From contig QCMJ01000009.1 in assembly GCA_003213855.1 (NCBI GenBank), forward strand, positions 1 to 39,460: a DNA stretch of 39,460 bases. The letters are read 5' to 3'. The DNA comes from Prochlorococcus sp. AG-418-O03. Its GTDB lineage: Bacteria > Cyanobacteriota > Cyanobacteriia > PCC-6307 > Cyanobiaceae. Both the position numbers and the translations under genes were made by a program. This document shows, piece after piece, positions 1 to 10,386 of the stretch; positions within the stretch are counted from its first letter, which is position 1; each line of letters starts with the position of its first letter. The notes under the pieces are model-generated. The model was not told the DNA's origin. It did not search any database and saw only the letters and a list, made by a program, of their open reading frames with translations.

Positions 1-352
1 TAGATACTTTAAATGGACCCTCCAAGAAATAAGTTTAGGTAAGTTAATCAGTATTTCATTTTTTTCTGGTTTATTTGTAAGCACTTTATTAAATACAACA
101 ATTACTAGTACTAGTTTCAGAAAAAAAACTTTCAAAAATGTAGAAGATGATTTTGTAAATAATAATAATGAGGAAGAAATGGAACCAAACGTTGAGATGC
201 CGCCACAAAGGGATATTAGAGAAACTCAACCAACAATTTCTGTAAATTACAGGGTAGTCAAAAATATGAATGATAATAATTTAAAAAAAGATCAAAGTTA
301 TTCAAATCAAGATATTAAAGATGACTGGGATAATGCTGATAATGATTGGTAG
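1..352 (+). CDS. C-terminal part of an unrecognised membrane-anchored protein (cut by window start)
   Basis: The reading frame is open from base 2 to a TAG at 350-352, giving 116 visible residues; the N-terminus lies outside the window. The visible part starts with a short amphipathic stretch and one hydrophobic segment (about residues 14-30), followed by a long polar, Asn/Asp/Glu-rich tail that ends in DNADNDW. The topology, one membrane helix plus an acidic cytoplasmic or lumenal tail, is reminiscent of cyanobacterial LapA-like (DUF1049) proteins, but I cannot confirm this from the fragment. The next gene follows after about 60 bases on the same strand. Function unknown. Confidence 0.6.
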   Translation, partial: RYFKWTLQEISLGKLISISFFSGLFVSTLLNTTITSTSFRKKTFKNVEDDFVNNNNEEEMEPNVEMPPQRDIRETQPTISVNYRVVKNMNDNNLKKDQSYSNQDIKDDWDNADNDW

Positions 353-411
353 AAAAATAAATTAATTAAAAAATGTTTTTTTAATTTATAATGGAATAAA
401 TAGTTTTTTTT

Positions 412-978
412 ATGGAAGAAAATTTAGACAAAAATAATGAATTAAATAAAGAAATATCTGACAACACTATTAAATCAAACTCTGAGGAAATAAAAGGACC
501 TAAATCAGAAAAAGTTATCAATATGGATATAAATAATGGTGATTCTGCAACTAAAGTTGATATAAAAAATGAAATTAATACTCCTGAAAAACCTATAACA
601 AAACCCAAGAAAGAAGTCCCAGTAGAGAAAAAGCCTTTCCAAGAATTTATTAACATACACCTAATTCCTTCACTTACTGAGGAAATCAATCAAAGAGGAT
701 TAGAAATAAACAATATTAACCTCACTAACACAAATAGACCTATTGCTGGAGATAAATGTTGGGTTATAAATTGTGAAATTAAAGATACATGTAACTTTTG
801 GTTATCCTTTGAGAAGGATGACATTAGTTCATTAAAAAGTATTTCTTTATCAAAACCTAATCAAAAACCAAGTATTATTGAATCTTTTCTTATTGACGAA
901 AAAAGAATTACCCTAAAATTAATTATTTCAAGAGTACTTCAAAGATTAAATGGGCAAAAGTTAATAGGAGTTAATTAG
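412..978 (+). CDS. DUF2996 family conserved cyanobacterial protein
   Basis: The product has 188 residues. Residues 1-75 are low complexity (Asn, Lys, Glu, Pro) and probably disordered. The folded part, about residues 76-188, starts PFQEFINIHLIPSL and contains GDKCWVINCEI and a C-terminal SRVLQRLNGQKLIGVN helix. This pattern matches the DUF2996 family of cyanobacteria and plastid-bearing eukaryotes, whose biochemical role is not established. No signal peptide or membrane helix is seen, so it is probably soluble. It lies 80 bases upstream of acsF on the same strand, so shared transcription is possible but not shown. The family call is from memory of the domain pattern. Confidence 0.72.
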   Translation: MEENLDKNNELNKEISDNTIKSNSEEIKGPKSEKVINMDINNGDSATKVDIKNEINTPEKPITKPKKEVPVEKKPFQEFINIHLIPSLTEEINQRGLEINNINLTNTNRPIAGDKCWVINCEIKDTCNFWLSFEKDDISSLKSISLSKPNQKPSIIESFLIDEKRITLKLIISRVLQRLNGQKLIGVN

Positions 979-1058
979 AAAAACAATAACACCAAGTTAA
1001 CTTTTTCCTCGAAAATACAAATAATAGTAAATAATAGTATTAATAAACCGAATAAAAA

Positions 1059-2231
1059 ATGGCTCAATCAACTGTTGAATCAAAAAATAAAAAAGATATT
1101 AATAATGGAAAGATACCAGCAAAAGAAACAATTTTGTCCCCAAGATTCTATACAACAGACTTTGAGGCCATGGAAAATATGGATTTATCAATAAACGAGG
1201 AGGAATTGGAAGCTATATGTGAGGAATTTAGGAAAGACTACAATAGACATCATTTTGTAAGAAATAGTGAATTTGAAGGCGCTGCAGAAAAATTAGATCC
1301 TGAGACAAGAGAGCTTTTTGTTGATTTTCTCGAGGGAAGTTGTACTTCAGAATTTTCAGGTTTTTTACTTTATAAGGAACTTAGTAAGAGAATTAAAGTC
1401 AAAAACCCTCTACTTGCGGAATGTTTTGCTCATATGGCCAGAGATGAAGCAAGACATGCAGGTTTTTTAAATAAATCAATGAGTGACTTTGGACTTCAGT
1501 TAGATTTAGGTTTTTTAACAGCCAATAAAGATTACACTTATTTCCCTCCAAGAAGTATTTTTTACGCTACTTATTTATCCGAAAAAATAGGTTATTGGAG
1601 ATACATAGCAATTTATAGGCATCTAGAAAAGAACCCTGATAGCAAAATTTTTCCACTATTTAATTACTTTGAAAATTGGTGTCAAGATGAAAATAGACAT
1701 GGGGATTTCTTTGACGCATTAATGAAAGCACAGCCACGTACTGTTAAATCTTTAAGCCAAAAAATTACCATTGGCGGCTCTACTTTTACACATCCATTAT
1801 TTGACTACTTTCATAGGTTTAGATATTTTTTGAATAATCTTCCATTAACATCCAAGTTATGGTCTAGGTTCTTTCTATTAGCTGTATTTGCAACTATGTA
1901 TGCAAGGGATTTGGGAATTAAAAAAGATTTCTACAGTTCTTTAGGTTTAGATGCCAGAGATTACGACCAGTTTGTTATTAATAAAACAAATGAAACTGCA
2001 GCTAGAGTTTTCCCTGTAGTAATGGACGTTTATGATAAATCTTTTTATGGAAGATTAGATAAAATTGTAGAGAATAATAAGGTTCTTTCCGATATTGCAA
2101 ACAGTGATGGAGATAAAGTATCTAAAACTTTTAAAAAATTACCTAAATATTTATCAAACGGTTACCAGTTATTAAGACTATACTTATTAAAACCTCTTGA
2201 TAGCAAAGATTTCCAACCTTCGATTAGATAA
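1059..2231 (+). CDS. acsF: Mg-protoporphyrin IX monomethyl ester oxidative cyclase (aerobic, di-iron)
   Basis: It forms the fifth (isocyclic) ring of chlorophyll by O2-dependent oxidation of Mg-protoporphyrin IX monomethyl ester to divinyl protochlorophyllide, at or near the thylakoid membrane. The 390-residue length fits cyanobacterial AcsF/CHL27. The di-iron ligand pattern is visible: a Glu near 98 in SEFSGF, E130-x-x-H133 in RDEARHAGF, a Glu near 175, and E211-x-x-H214 in DENRHGDFF. The N-terminal 25 residues are polar and variable. The ATG at 1059 is the natural start just upstream of the conserved [12 protein letters not shown] block. The downstream gene tldD starts 31 bases later. The call is secure. 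Confidence 0.97.
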   Translation: MAQSTVESKNKKDINNGKIPAKETILSPRFYTTDFEAMENMDLSINEEELEAICEEFRKDYNRHHFVRNSEFEGAAEKLDPETRELFVDFLEGSCTSEFSGFLLYKELSKRIKVKNPLLAECFAHMARDEARHAGFLNKSMSDFGLQLDLGFLTANKDYTYFPPRSIFYATYLSEKIGYWRYIAIYRHLEKNPDSKIFPLFNYFENWCQDENRHGDFFDALMKAQPRTVKSLSQKITIGGSTFTHPLFDYFHRFRYFLNNLPLTSKLWSRFFLLAVFATMYARDLGIKKDFYSSLGLDARDYDQFVINKTNETAARVFPVVMDVYDKSFYGRLDKIVENNKVLSDIANSDGDKVSKTFKKLPKYLSNGYQLLRLYLLKPLDSKDFQPSIR

Positions 2232-2262
2232 TCTTTAATACAGAGAAGATTTATAGACTCAT

Positions 2263-3684
2263 ATGCTTTCGTCACAAATCAAATCAAATGAAATCGTTTT
2301 TGGTAGTTGCAATAAAGATTTATTAGAAGAAATTATTTTCTACGGGATTGGACTTGGTGCTGATTTTGTAGAGATATTTATAGAGAATACTGACAACTCA
2401 AGCGTTTTAGCTGAAGAAGATTTTATTACAAGTGTAAGTCCATCGTTTGGAAGAGGTGCTGGCATTAGAATCTTCAAGGGGAAAAAGGATGGATTTGTAA
2501 GTACAAATGATTTAACAAAGCATGGCTTGATGAGATCGGTATCTCAGGCTATTGAGATGTTAGACATAACAGACAACAAAAGAGAAGTATTTAACGGTTT
2601 AAATAAACATAGGGACTATAGTTTACCCAAGAAAAAGTGGATTAATGAAGTCCCATCTATTCATGAGATAAGTGAAAAACTACTTGTCAGCACAAAGTCT
2701 TTAAAAAAAAATAATAAAATAATAACTAGAAAAGGAAGTTACTCAAGAAATCTGCAAGAAGTAATTATAGCTTCCAGTGACGGAACCTATGTCTCAGATA
2801 TTAGATTGCATCAAACAGTTGGACTCAACGTAATTGCAAGTGATGCCCAATATAGATCTAGTGGAAGTAGAAGATTTGGATCGTCAGGAATGCCTAATGA
2901 ATTCAGATTTTGGGATCACGAAAAAGCAGCTAATGATGTTTTTGAAAGCTCAATGAACATGTTGTATGCAGATTATGTTGATGCAGGACAAATGCCTGTT
3001 GTATTAGCTAATAAATTTGGTGGCGTTATATTCCATGAAGCCTGCGGTCATTTACTTGAAACTACTCAAATAGAGAGAGGAACAACACCATTTGAGAATA
3101 AATTGAATGAAAAAATTGCACATGAATCTGTAACAGCAATAGATGAAGGGATATCAGAAGGATCCTTTGGTTCATTATCAGTAGATGATGAAGGTATGGA
3201 ACCCGAAAAATCAGTTCTTATAAAAGATGGAATTTTAAAAAAATTCATATCCGACAGGGCAGGTGAATTAAGAACTGGCCATAAAAGAACAGGAAGTGGA
3301 AGAAGACAAAATTATTCTTTTGCTGCAGCTTCAAGAATGAGAAATACTTATATAGCTAAAGGTGAGTTCTCGAAAGAAGATTTAATCAATAGTATTAGTG
3401 AAGGTCTTTACTGTAAATCAATGGGTGGTGGCAGTGTAGGTGCTACAGGACAATTTAATTTTGCGGTAGAAGAAGGATATATTATTAAAAATGGAAAATT
3501 AACTAATCCAGTAAAGGGAGCAACATTGATCGGTGAGGCTAAAGAAGTTATGCCAAAAATATCAATGTGCGGAAATGACCTCGCATTAGCTCCAGGATTC
3601 TGTGGATCCATCAGTGGGAGTGTCAACGTAACTGTAGGCCAACCTCATATTAAGGTTGATTCAATCACTGTTGGTGGAAGATAG
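2263..3684 (+). CDS. tldD: TldD metalloprotease subunit
   Basis: TldD is the catalytic, metal-binding partner of the TldD/TldE heterodimer, an ATP-independent protease that threads and cleaves unfolded peptides; in Escherichia coli it matures microcin B17 and degrades the antitoxin CcdA. The 473-residue product carries the family's HExxxH zinc motif as HEACGH at residues 258-263, and a conserved C-terminal GFCGSISGSVNVTVGQP block whose Cys is a further family hallmark. The N-terminal domain (about 20-210) shows the TldD repeat style with GRGAGIRI. tldE follows after 3 bases, so the two are almost certainly co-transcribed. The native substrate in a free-living picocyanobacterium is unknown. 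Confidence 0.95.
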   Translation: MLSSQIKSNEIVFGSCNKDLLEEIIFYGIGLGADFVEIFIENTDNSSVLAEEDFITSVSPSFGRGAGIRIFKGKKDGFVSTNDLTKHGLMRSVSQAIEMLDITDNKREVFNGLNKHRDYSLPKKKWINEVPSIHEISEKLLVSTKSLKKNNKIITRKGSYSRNLQEVIIASSDGTYVSDIRLHQTVGLNVIASDAQYRSSGSRRFGSSGMPNEFRFWDHEKAANDVFESSMNMLYADYVDAGQMPVVLANKFGGVIFHEACGHLLETTQIERGTTPFENKLNEKIAHESVTAIDEGISEGSFGSLSVDDEGMEPEKSVLIKDGILKKFISDRAGELRTGHKRTGSGRRQNYSFAAASRMRNTYIAKGEFSKEDLINSISEGLYCKSMGGGSVGATGQFNFAVEEGYIIKNGKLTNPVKGATLIGEAKEVMPKISMCGNDLALAPGFCGSISGSVNVTVGQPHIKVDSITVGGR

Positions 3685-3687
3685 GAT

Positions 3688-5040
3688 ATGAATTCAATAG
3701 AAATAACAACTCAAATCTCTGAAGCTGCAGATTCTCTTAATCTTAAAAAATGGGATTATGGTGCAAGCTTTTCTAATGATCATTCTGTGCAAGTAGATAA
3801 AGGTGAGGCTAAACAACTTAAGGCATCACAAAAGCAAATTTTAACTATAAGAGTTTGGAACGAATCAAATTTAGTTGGTATTACAACAACTAGTGATATC
3901 AGTGAATCTGGTATTAAAAAAGCTCTAAATCAAGCAAATATTGCATCTGATTTTGGCAACAAGAATGAAAGAACAGAGTTCTCACCACTAGCCAAGGATC
4001 CTATTGAAGTTAAGGTTACAAAAAAAAGAAATCCTGCTGGAATAAAAAAATTACTTACGCTTTTAAGAGAAGCAGAAGTAAAACTAATAGAAAGCCATGA
4101 ATCCATAAAATCTGTTCCTTATAATGGTCTATCTGAGAGTTTTTTTGAGAGAGTTTATGCAAATAGTGATGGTGCCTTTCGGAGTTATACCAAAAGTCAA
4201 GCTGCAATATATTTATATGCAAGAGCAGAAGAGAAAAATAAGAAGCCTCGTAGCTCAGGTTCTGTAAAACTTGGATATGGAGTTGAAGATATAGATATAG
4301 AGTCGTGTATTAAAGACGCTTCTGATAAAACAATTTCTCATTTAAATTATTCATCTATTAAAACTGATAAATATTTAATATGTTTTTCCCCAGAGTCTTT
4401 TTTAACGATCATCAATGCCTTTAGTTCAATGTTTAATGCTAGAAGCATTTTAGATGGAGTTAGCTTATCTAATAAAAATTCTATTGGAGAGAAACTATCT
4501 ACAGAAGCACTTAATATTTATGATGATGGTCTTCACGAAAAGAATATTTCTTCATCACCATTTGATGGCGAGGGAACACCTACCAAAAGACTATGTTTAA
4601 TTAACAAAGGGAGACTTGAAAATTTTATACATTCTGAATCAACTGCAAGAATATTTAAAACAATCCCCACAGGCCACGCTGGACTAGGATCAAAAGTCTC
4701 AGTATCTCCTGATTGGATAGTAGTTGAGAAATCAAAGGAAAACTCAGACCTAAAAACATCATTAGATCACTCTTCTTACGAGGGGGAATTTGTTTATATT
4801 GAAGAATTAAATGCAATTCATGCAGGTGTCAAAGCAAGTCAAGGTTCATTCTCTCTCCCATTTGATGGGTGGCTCTATAAAAATGGTAAAAAAATCTCAA
4901 TAGAATCTGCAACTGTAGCTGGAGATATCAAATATCTTTTGAAAAATATAGTAAATATTGAATCAAACCAGGAAGTAACAACAAGTGGAATTTCTCCACA
5001 TATATGGGTAGATGAATTATCAATAACTGGTGACGCGTGA
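3688..5040 (+). CDS. tldE: TldE/PmbA protease subunit
   Basis: This is the non-catalytic partner of TldD, also called PmbA (450 residues, usual length). It has the same fold as TldD but lacks the HExxxH zinc motif, as expected. The N-terminal half includes the VDKGEAKQLKAS segment, and the C-terminal half has SPFDGEGTPTKR, the glycine-rich GHAGLGSKVS loop and the VAGDIKYLLKNI helix typical of PmbA. It starts 3 bases after the tldD stop and ends overlapping the fmt start by 4 bases, so tldD-tldE-fmt form a single unit. It is probably cytoplasmic. Confidence 0.94.
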   Translation: MNSIEITTQISEAADSLNLKKWDYGASFSNDHSVQVDKGEAKQLKASQKQILTIRVWNESNLVGITTTSDISESGIKKALNQANIASDFGNKNERTEFSPLAKDPIEVKVTKKRNPAGIKKLLTLLREAEVKLIESHESIKSVPYNGLSESFFERVYANSDGAFRSYTKSQAAIYLYARAEEKNKKPRSSGSVKLGYGVEDIDIESCIKDASDKTISHLNYSSIKTDKYLICFSPESFLTIINAFSSMFNARSILDGVSLSNKNSIGEKLSTEALNIYDDGLHEKNISSSPFDGEGTPTKRLCLINKGRLENFIHSESTARIFKTIPTGHAGLGSKVSVSPDWIVVEKSKENSDLKTSLDHSSYEGEFVYIEELNAIHAGVKASQGSFSLPFDGWLYKNGKKISIESATVAGDIKYLLKNIVNIESNQEVTTSGISPHIWVDELSITGDA

Positions 5041-6023
5041 GAATTATATTCTGGGGAACACCTGAATATGCAATTTCGAGCCTTGATATTTTTAATAAAT
5101 CTAAGCACGAGGTAATTGGAGTAGTTAGCCAACCCGATAAGAAAAGATCTAGGGGAAATAAATTAATATCCTCACCTGTTAAAAGCTTTGCCGAGAAAGA
5201 ATCTTTAAAAATTTATACTCCAGCCAAAATCAGAGACAATATACATTTTATAAATGAACTTAAATCACTATCTTGTGATTTATTTATTGTTATAGCTTAC
5301 GGGAAAATATTACCCAAAGAGATATTGGAAATCCCAAAATTTGGATGTTGGAACGCACATGCCTCATTACTTCCAAGATGGCGTGGTGCAGCCCCAATCC
5401 AATGGTCCCTAATAAAAGGCGATGAATTTACTGGTGTAGGAATTATGAAAATGAATGAGGGACTAGATACTGGAGACTTATTATTGGAAGAAAAAATTAA
5501 AATTGACAATGACGATAATTTACATACACTATCGGAAAAACTTAGTATTCTATCTGCAAAATTATTTTTAAATGCAACATCACTACTCGAAGAAAATATT
5601 TTAAAAAATACTAATTTTCAATTAACAAAACAAAATACCCATGGAAGAGAAATTACTTACGCAAGAATGATTGAAAAATCAGACTTTAGAGTTGATTGGG
5701 GTGCTGAGGCAATTAAAATTTCTCAAAAAATAAAAGGGTTATACCCACGAGCTAATACAACTTTTAGAGGCAAGAACCTAAAAATACTTAAAATCAAAGT
5801 TTTGAGTAGTGATGAAATTAAAAATAAAAAAAATCTTTTCACGAGCAATTATTCAAGGCCAGGTATTATTCTTGCTGTAATAGAAAACGAAGGAATAATA
5901 ATTTCAACTAAAACTGATCCGATTATTTTGTTAGAAGCAAAACTTGAAGGCAAAAATATTTCTAGCAAAAAGCAATTGATACAACAGCTAAAGCCATCAG
6001 TAGGTGAATATCTCTCAGACTAA
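5037..6023 (+). CDS. fmt: Methionyl-tRNA formyltransferase
   Basis: It formylates Met on initiator tRNA using 10-formyl-tetrahydrofolate. The product has 328 residues. The catalytic triad of the family is intact: N106 and H108 in WNAHASLLPRWRGAAPIQW and D144 in EGLDTGDLL. The N-terminus RIIFWGTPEYA is the standard Rossmann start, which fixes the GTG codon at 5037 as the start; this GTG overlaps the tldE stop as GTGA. The C-terminal OB-like domain is present (about 205-328). The cognate initiator tRNA gene lies in the same window at 28.85 kb. The 3' end overlaps the convergent TerC gene by 4 bases. Confidence 0.97.
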   Translation: MRIIFWGTPEYAISSLDIFNKSKHEVIGVVSQPDKKRSRGNKLISSPVKSFAEKESLKIYTPAKIRDNIHFINELKSLSCDLFIVIAYGKILPKEILEIPKFGCWNAHASLLPRWRGAAPIQWSLIKGDEFTGVGIMKMNEGLDTGDLLLEEKIKIDNDDNLHTLSEKLSILSAKLFLNATSLLEENILKNTNFQLTKQNTHGREITYARMIEKSDFRVDWGAEAIKISQKIKGLYPRANTTFRGKNLKILKIKVLSSDEIKNKKNLFTSNYSRPGIILAVIENEGIIISTKTDPIILLEAKLEGKNISSKKQLIQQLKPSVGEYLSD

Positions 6024-6730
6024 GTTTTAGATTCTTTTTTAGAGAATCCCCAAATGAAAGCAAAAATAATCAAAAAATAAAAATAATAGTCTGGAAGAAT
6101 AGATTCTTTAATTAAAGTATTTAGTAAAAGTTTAATCCCAACTATTAAAATTGCTACGTAACCTGCTGTTTCTAATCTAGAAAATATATCCAGAAGTTTT
6201 AGAAAAATCCCCGATGTAAATCTTAAGGCTAATACTCCAATCACTGCTCCAAATATAATTAATATGTATTGATCACTTATAGCTACTGCAGTAGTGATAC
6301 TGTCTATAGAAAAAGCAAAATCAGTAATTGAAAGAAGCGCTACAACCCTTAAAAACCTAAAATTATTTTTATTATTATCTGTCCCATTTTCGGCGTTTTC
6401 TGTATCTGAATTTAAAAAAACATTAGAGAAGAATAAATATATTAAATAAAAACCAGCAAAAACTCTAATGAGAATAAACTTTAGAAGAACATTAGATAAT
6501 ATGATTAGAATAATTCTAAATAATAAAGATATTGTTATTCCAATATTTAAGGCTTTTGACCTTAATTCTGAACTATCGAGCGATTTAGTAAGAGAAGCTA
6601 GTGCTACAGCATTATCTGCCGATAATAATAATTCAAGAGCAATTAATATTGGTAAAAGTGTAAAGATTTCGTACCAACTGTCTACCTTATCTAGTGTGGG
6701 TATAAAAGAATTTATTGCGGCTGAATCCAT
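6020..6730 (-). CDS. TerC/Alx family membrane protein
   Basis: A polytopic membrane protein of 236 residues from the ATG at 6730 (a TTG one codon upstream is also possible). The TerC signatures are visible: an acidic-rich helix LELLLSADNAVALA (about residues 32-45) and a second copy ITDFAFSIDSITTA (about 137-151) in the second half. These Asp/Glu residues inside helices are the proposed metal-binding sites. About seven hydrophobic segments are split by a polar Asn/Asp-rich loop near 112-125. Family members such as Alx, MntP-like YkoY and plant thylakoid TerC are linked to manganese export or membrane protein insertion; the role here is not determined. It is convergent with fmt and overlaps it by 4 bases. 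Confidence 0.85.
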   Translation of the reverse strand: MDSAAINSFIPTLDKVDSWYEIFTLLPILIALELLLSADNAVALASLTKSLDSSELRSKALNIGITISLLFRIILIILSNVLLKFILIRVFAGFYLIYLFFSNVFLNSDTENAENGTDNNKNNFRFLRVVALLSITDFAFSIDSITTAVAISDQYILIIFGAVIGVLALRFTSGIFLKLLDIFSRLETAGYVAILIVGIKLLLNTLIKESILPDYYFYFLIIFAFIWGFSKKESKT

Positions 6731-6804
6731 CAAATATTATTCACAATCAGTATAAAATCTAATATAATGGATCGGTTATTTGTAATCAAGATTGATCGTT
6801 ATAA

Positions 6805-9800
6805 ATGAGTTTAAATACTTTAGTTGATTATATTTCAAACTCTCAAATTACTTCTGAATTAATAAAAAGAATTTCAAAAAATAATGAATTAAATATTGTT
6901 GGTTCAAGTAGATATGCAAAATCAATAATCTTAGATAGCATCGCAAAAAAAGAGGAGAAAAATATATTATTAATTTGTCCTAATGTAGAAATTGCCTACA
7001 AATGGATTGGTTATTTTGAAAGTATAAATGATAAAGCAGTTTTATATTATCCTCCAACAGAACATCTACCATATTCATCAATTAATAAATCCAAAGAGAT
7101 TGAATTTAGTCAGCTTACTGTTTTATCAAAATTAATAAAAACAGAGAAAAATGAACTTAATATTGTTATATCAACTGAGAGATCACTTCAACCTCATCTA
7201 ATAAATAAAAACCTATTAATTGAAAACAAGTTAGATTTGCAAAAAGGGGTTCAAATCGAGATTCAAGAATTAGCAAATAAACTTACTTTGCTGGGTTATA
7301 CGAAGGATAATATAACTTCAACAGAAGGATTCTGGAGTAGGAGAGGGGAAATAATAGATATCTATCCTGTCAATAATGAATTTCCAGTAAGATTAGAATT
7401 TTTTGATAATGTAATTGAGAAAATAAGAGAATATGATCCCAATACACAGAAAACATTAGAAAGTATAAATAATATTGAAATAATACAGGCTGGATTTAAT
7501 TTGCTAATAAAAGATAAGTTAAATAATTTATCTAAGAACAATCTTTTTAATTCAGAAGATATAAATAAAAACAATCTTGACCGTTATTTAGGAATAATTG
7601 AAGAAGAACCCTCAAACATAATAGATTTTATAAATAGGGAAACAATTCTTGTAATTGATGAATTAGAAGATTGTAAAAAATTTGCAAAAAATTGGTATCT
7701 AGATTCAGAAAGTAATTTTGATAATTGTACGTATGAATTAAATGAGAACCTTAAAAATAATGATATTAATTTAGAGGCCAAACCTAATTTGCATTTAAAA
7801 TTTGACGAAATAATAAATTCAATAGGAAATTTTAATTTAATAAAATTTTATGAATTTGAATCTAAAATCAATATTGAGAATAGATTTTTGTTAAACGATA
7901 AAAGATTAAATTCATACTCTAAAAATGTAGGGAAATTATCCAATGATATAAATAAAAATATAAAAAATAATGAAAAAGTATGGATATTATCAGCACAACC
8001 ATTGAGAACAAGGACTTTACTTTTTGAGCACCAATGTAATGCAAACTTCTTAAACAATCCTAATGATATTGATGAAGCATATAAGTCAATTAATAATTCA
8101 ACTCCTCTAATTTTAAAAAATAAGAACAATTACGAAATTGAGGGGTTTTATCTTCCAATATGGAAAGTTGTCCTGATAACAGATAAAGAATTATTTTCAC
8201 AACAATCTCTTTTTAATAATGTATTCATAAGAAGAAAAAAAAGAAGCGTCAATTCAAATATAAATGTAAATAAGATTAGTCCCGGTGATTTTATAGTTCA
8301 TAAAAATCATGGAATAGGAAAATTTTTAAAAATAGAAAAAATAAATATAACTGGAGATTCAAGAGATTATTTAGTCATTCAGTATCAAGATGGGAAGATA
8401 AGTGTTGCCGCTGATCAACTTGGTAGTGTTAACAGATATAGATCAAGCGGAAAAATAAAGCCGAAAATAAATAAATTAGGAGGGACAGAATGGGAAAAAA
8501 TAAAAGAAAAAAATAAGAAACAAATCAAAAAAGTTGCCGTCGATATTTTAAAACTTTACGCAAAGAGAGAAAAATTAAAGGGTTACAATTACCCAGAAGA
8601 TGGTCCTTGGCAAAATGAATTAGAGGAATCATTCCCTTATCAACCAACACCTGACCAAATTACTGCTGTAGAAGAAATAAAATCTGATATGGAAAGCGAT
8701 AAGCCAATGGACAGGCTAGTTTGTGGAGATGTAGGATTTGGCAAAACAGAAGTAGCTGTTCGGGCTATTTTTAAGGCAATTACATCAGGCAAACAAGTAA
8801 TATTACTAGCACCTACAACAATCCTAGCTCAGCAACATTGGAGAACAATAAGTAATAGATTTTCACCTTACCCAATAAAAGTATCATTACTCAATAGATT
8901 TAAAACCATTAATGAAAGAAAGGAAATCTATGTAGGTTTGAAAAATAACAAAATCGATTTAGTTGTAGCAACGCACCAAATTTTAGGAAAAGAAATAGAA
9001 ATTAAAAACTTAGGACTATTAGTTATTGATGAAGAACAAAGATTTGGAGTAAGGCAAAAGGAAAAAATAAAAAAAATCAAAAATAATATAGACGTTTTAA
9101 CTCTCTCGGCAACTCCAATTCCAAGAACTCTTTATATGAGCTTATCTGGACTAAGACAAATGAGCTTACTAAATACTCCTCCACCATCAAGAAGATCAAT
9201 AAAAACATATTTATCTGAAATAGATATAGATTTTATAAGAACTGCAATTAATCAAGAACTTGATAGGGGAGGTCAAATTTTTTATGTTCTTCCAAGAATT
9301 TCTGATATAGATCAAGCTGTAAACAAATTAAAAAATATGTTTCCCAGCTTAAAATTAATTGTTGCTCATGGGCAAATGAACGAAACAGAGCTTGAAAATG
9401 CAATGATTGCTTTTAATAATGGAGAAGTAGATCTAATGATATGCACAACGATAATTGAAAGTGGATTAGACATCCCTAAAGTAAATACAATCATTATTGA
9501 AGATTCTCACAAATTTGGTCTTTCACAACTTTATCAACTTAGAGGAAGAGTTGGTAGAAGCGGTGTACAAGCACATGCTTGGTTATTTTATCCAAATTTA
9601 AATAAAATTAATGACGCTGCAAAACAAAGATTGAAAGCGATAAAAGACTTTTCAGAACTAGGTAGTGGATACCAACTTGCAATGAAAGATATGGAAATAA
9701 GAGGTGTTGGTAGTTTACTAGGAGAAGAACAAAGTGGAAAGGTTAATGCTATTGGATATGATTTATATATAGAAATGCTCCATGAGGCTATTTCAGAAAT

Positions 9801-10314
9801 CAGCGGGCAAGAAATACCTGAAGTTAACGACACTCAAATTGATTTACCAATAAATGCATTTATACCTGCAACATGGATATTAAATAGAGAAGAGAAGCTT
9901 GAGGCTTACAAATCTGCTACTGAATGTTCAAATAATGATGAATTAACTGAATTGGCTACAGACTGGGTGAATAGATATGGAAACTTACCCAAACCAGTTG
10001 AGTCCTTAATTATGATAATGAGACTAAAATTAGTAGCTAAAAAATGTGGTTTTGATAAGATCAAGCTCAAAAAGCCAAACATCGTGATAGAGACAAAATT
10101 AAAAAATTCTACTTTTAAAATTCTTAAAAATTCTTTGACAAGTAGTGTTCAAAATAAATTTAATTATAACGAAGGCGAACAATTTTCAATCATCACTATA
10201 AGGGGTTTAGGCGCAACTGAAATTCAAAATCAAATTGATCAACTAATTTTTTGGTTCGCTTCTTTTGAAAGAGAAATAAAGAGTTTCGATAAAGAACTAG
10301 TTAAAAGAGAATAA
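6805..10314 (+). CDS. mfd: Transcription-repair coupling factor (Mfd)
   Basis: Mfd displaces RNA polymerase stalled at DNA lesions and recruits UvrA. At 1169 residues it has the usual length. Domains in order: an N-terminal UvrB-like module (about 20-330) with YYPPTEHLPY and STEGFWSRRGEIIDIYP; the RNA-polymerase-interaction domain (about 480-560) with SPGDFIVHKNHGIGKF; the RecG-like motor with Walker A GDVGFGKT at 641-648 and DEEQ at 742-745; the second motor lobe with TTIIESGLDIP and QLYQLRGRVGRSG; and the C-terminal TRCF domain (about 1010-1110). The gene is monocistronic or shares its transcript with the 53-residue protein 72 bases downstream. The call is secure. Confidence 0.97.
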   Translation: MSLNTLVDYISNSQITSELIKRISKNNELNIVGSSRYAKSIILDSIAKKEEKNILLICPNVEIAYKWIGYFESINDKAVLYYPPTEHLPYSSINKSKEIEFSQLTVLSKLIKTEKNELNIVISTERSLQPHLINKNLLIENKLDLQKGVQIEIQELANKLTLLGYTKDNITSTEGFWSRRGEIIDIYPVNNEFPVRLEFFDNVIEKIREYDPNTQKTLESINNIEIIQAGFNLLIKDKLNNLSKNNLFNSEDINKNNLDRYLGIIEEEPSNIIDFINRETILVIDELEDCKKFAKNWYLDSESNFDNCTYELNENLKNNDINLEAKPNLHLKFDEIINSIGNFNLIKFYEFESKINIENRFLLNDKRLNSYSKNVGKLSNDINKNIKNNEKVWILSAQPLRTRTLLFEHQCNANFLNNPNDIDEAYKSINNSTPLILKNKNNYEIEGFYLPIWKVVLITDKELFSQQSLFNNVFIRRKKRSVNSNINVNKISPGDFIVHKNHGIGKFLKIEKINITGDSRDYLVIQYQDGKISVAADQLGSVNRYRSSGKIKPKINKLGGTEWEKIKEKNKKQIKKVAVDILKLYAKREKLKGYNYPEDGPWQNELEESFPYQPTPDQITAVEEIKSDMESDKPMDRLVCGDVGFGKTEVAVRAIFKAITSGKQVILLAPTTILAQQHWRTISNRFSPYPIKVSLLNRFKTINERKEIYVGLKNNKIDLVVATHQILGKEIEIKNLGLLVIDEEQRFGVRQKEKIKKIKNNIDVLTLSATPIPRTLYMSLSGLRQMSLLNTPPPSRRSIKTYLSEIDIDFIRTAINQELDRGGQIFYVLPRISDIDQAVNKLKNMFPSLKLIVAHGQMNETELENAMIAFNNGEVDLMICTTIIESGLDIPKVNTIIIEDSHKFGLSQLYQLRGRVGRSGVQAHAWLFYPNLNKINDAAKQRLKAIKDFSELGSGYQLAMKDMEIRGVGSLLGEEQSGKVNAIGYDLYIEMLHEAISEISGQEIPEVNDTQIDLPINAFIPATWILNREEKLEAYKSATECSNNDELTELATDWVNRYGNLPKPVESLIMIMRLKLVAKKCGFDKIKLKKPNIVIETKLKNSTFKILKNSLTSSVQNKFNYNEGEQFSIITIRGLGATEIQNQIDQLIFWFASFEREIKSFDKELVKRE

Positions 10315-10386
10315 ATTATTAAATAATTATTTAAAATCCGCGAATGAGTTTTATTTCGGTTAGGTTTATAAAAATTTATTTATTTT

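Noticed and set aside
361..391. AT-only inverted repeat that could be a terminator before the DUF2996 gene
   Set aside because: Almost no G:C pairs, so the stem would be weak; such repeats are common in this base composition.
6020..6023. Four-base overlap of fmt and the TerC gene as a regulatory antisense feature
   Set aside because: Short tail-to-tail overlaps are normal in compact genomes and give no specific signal.
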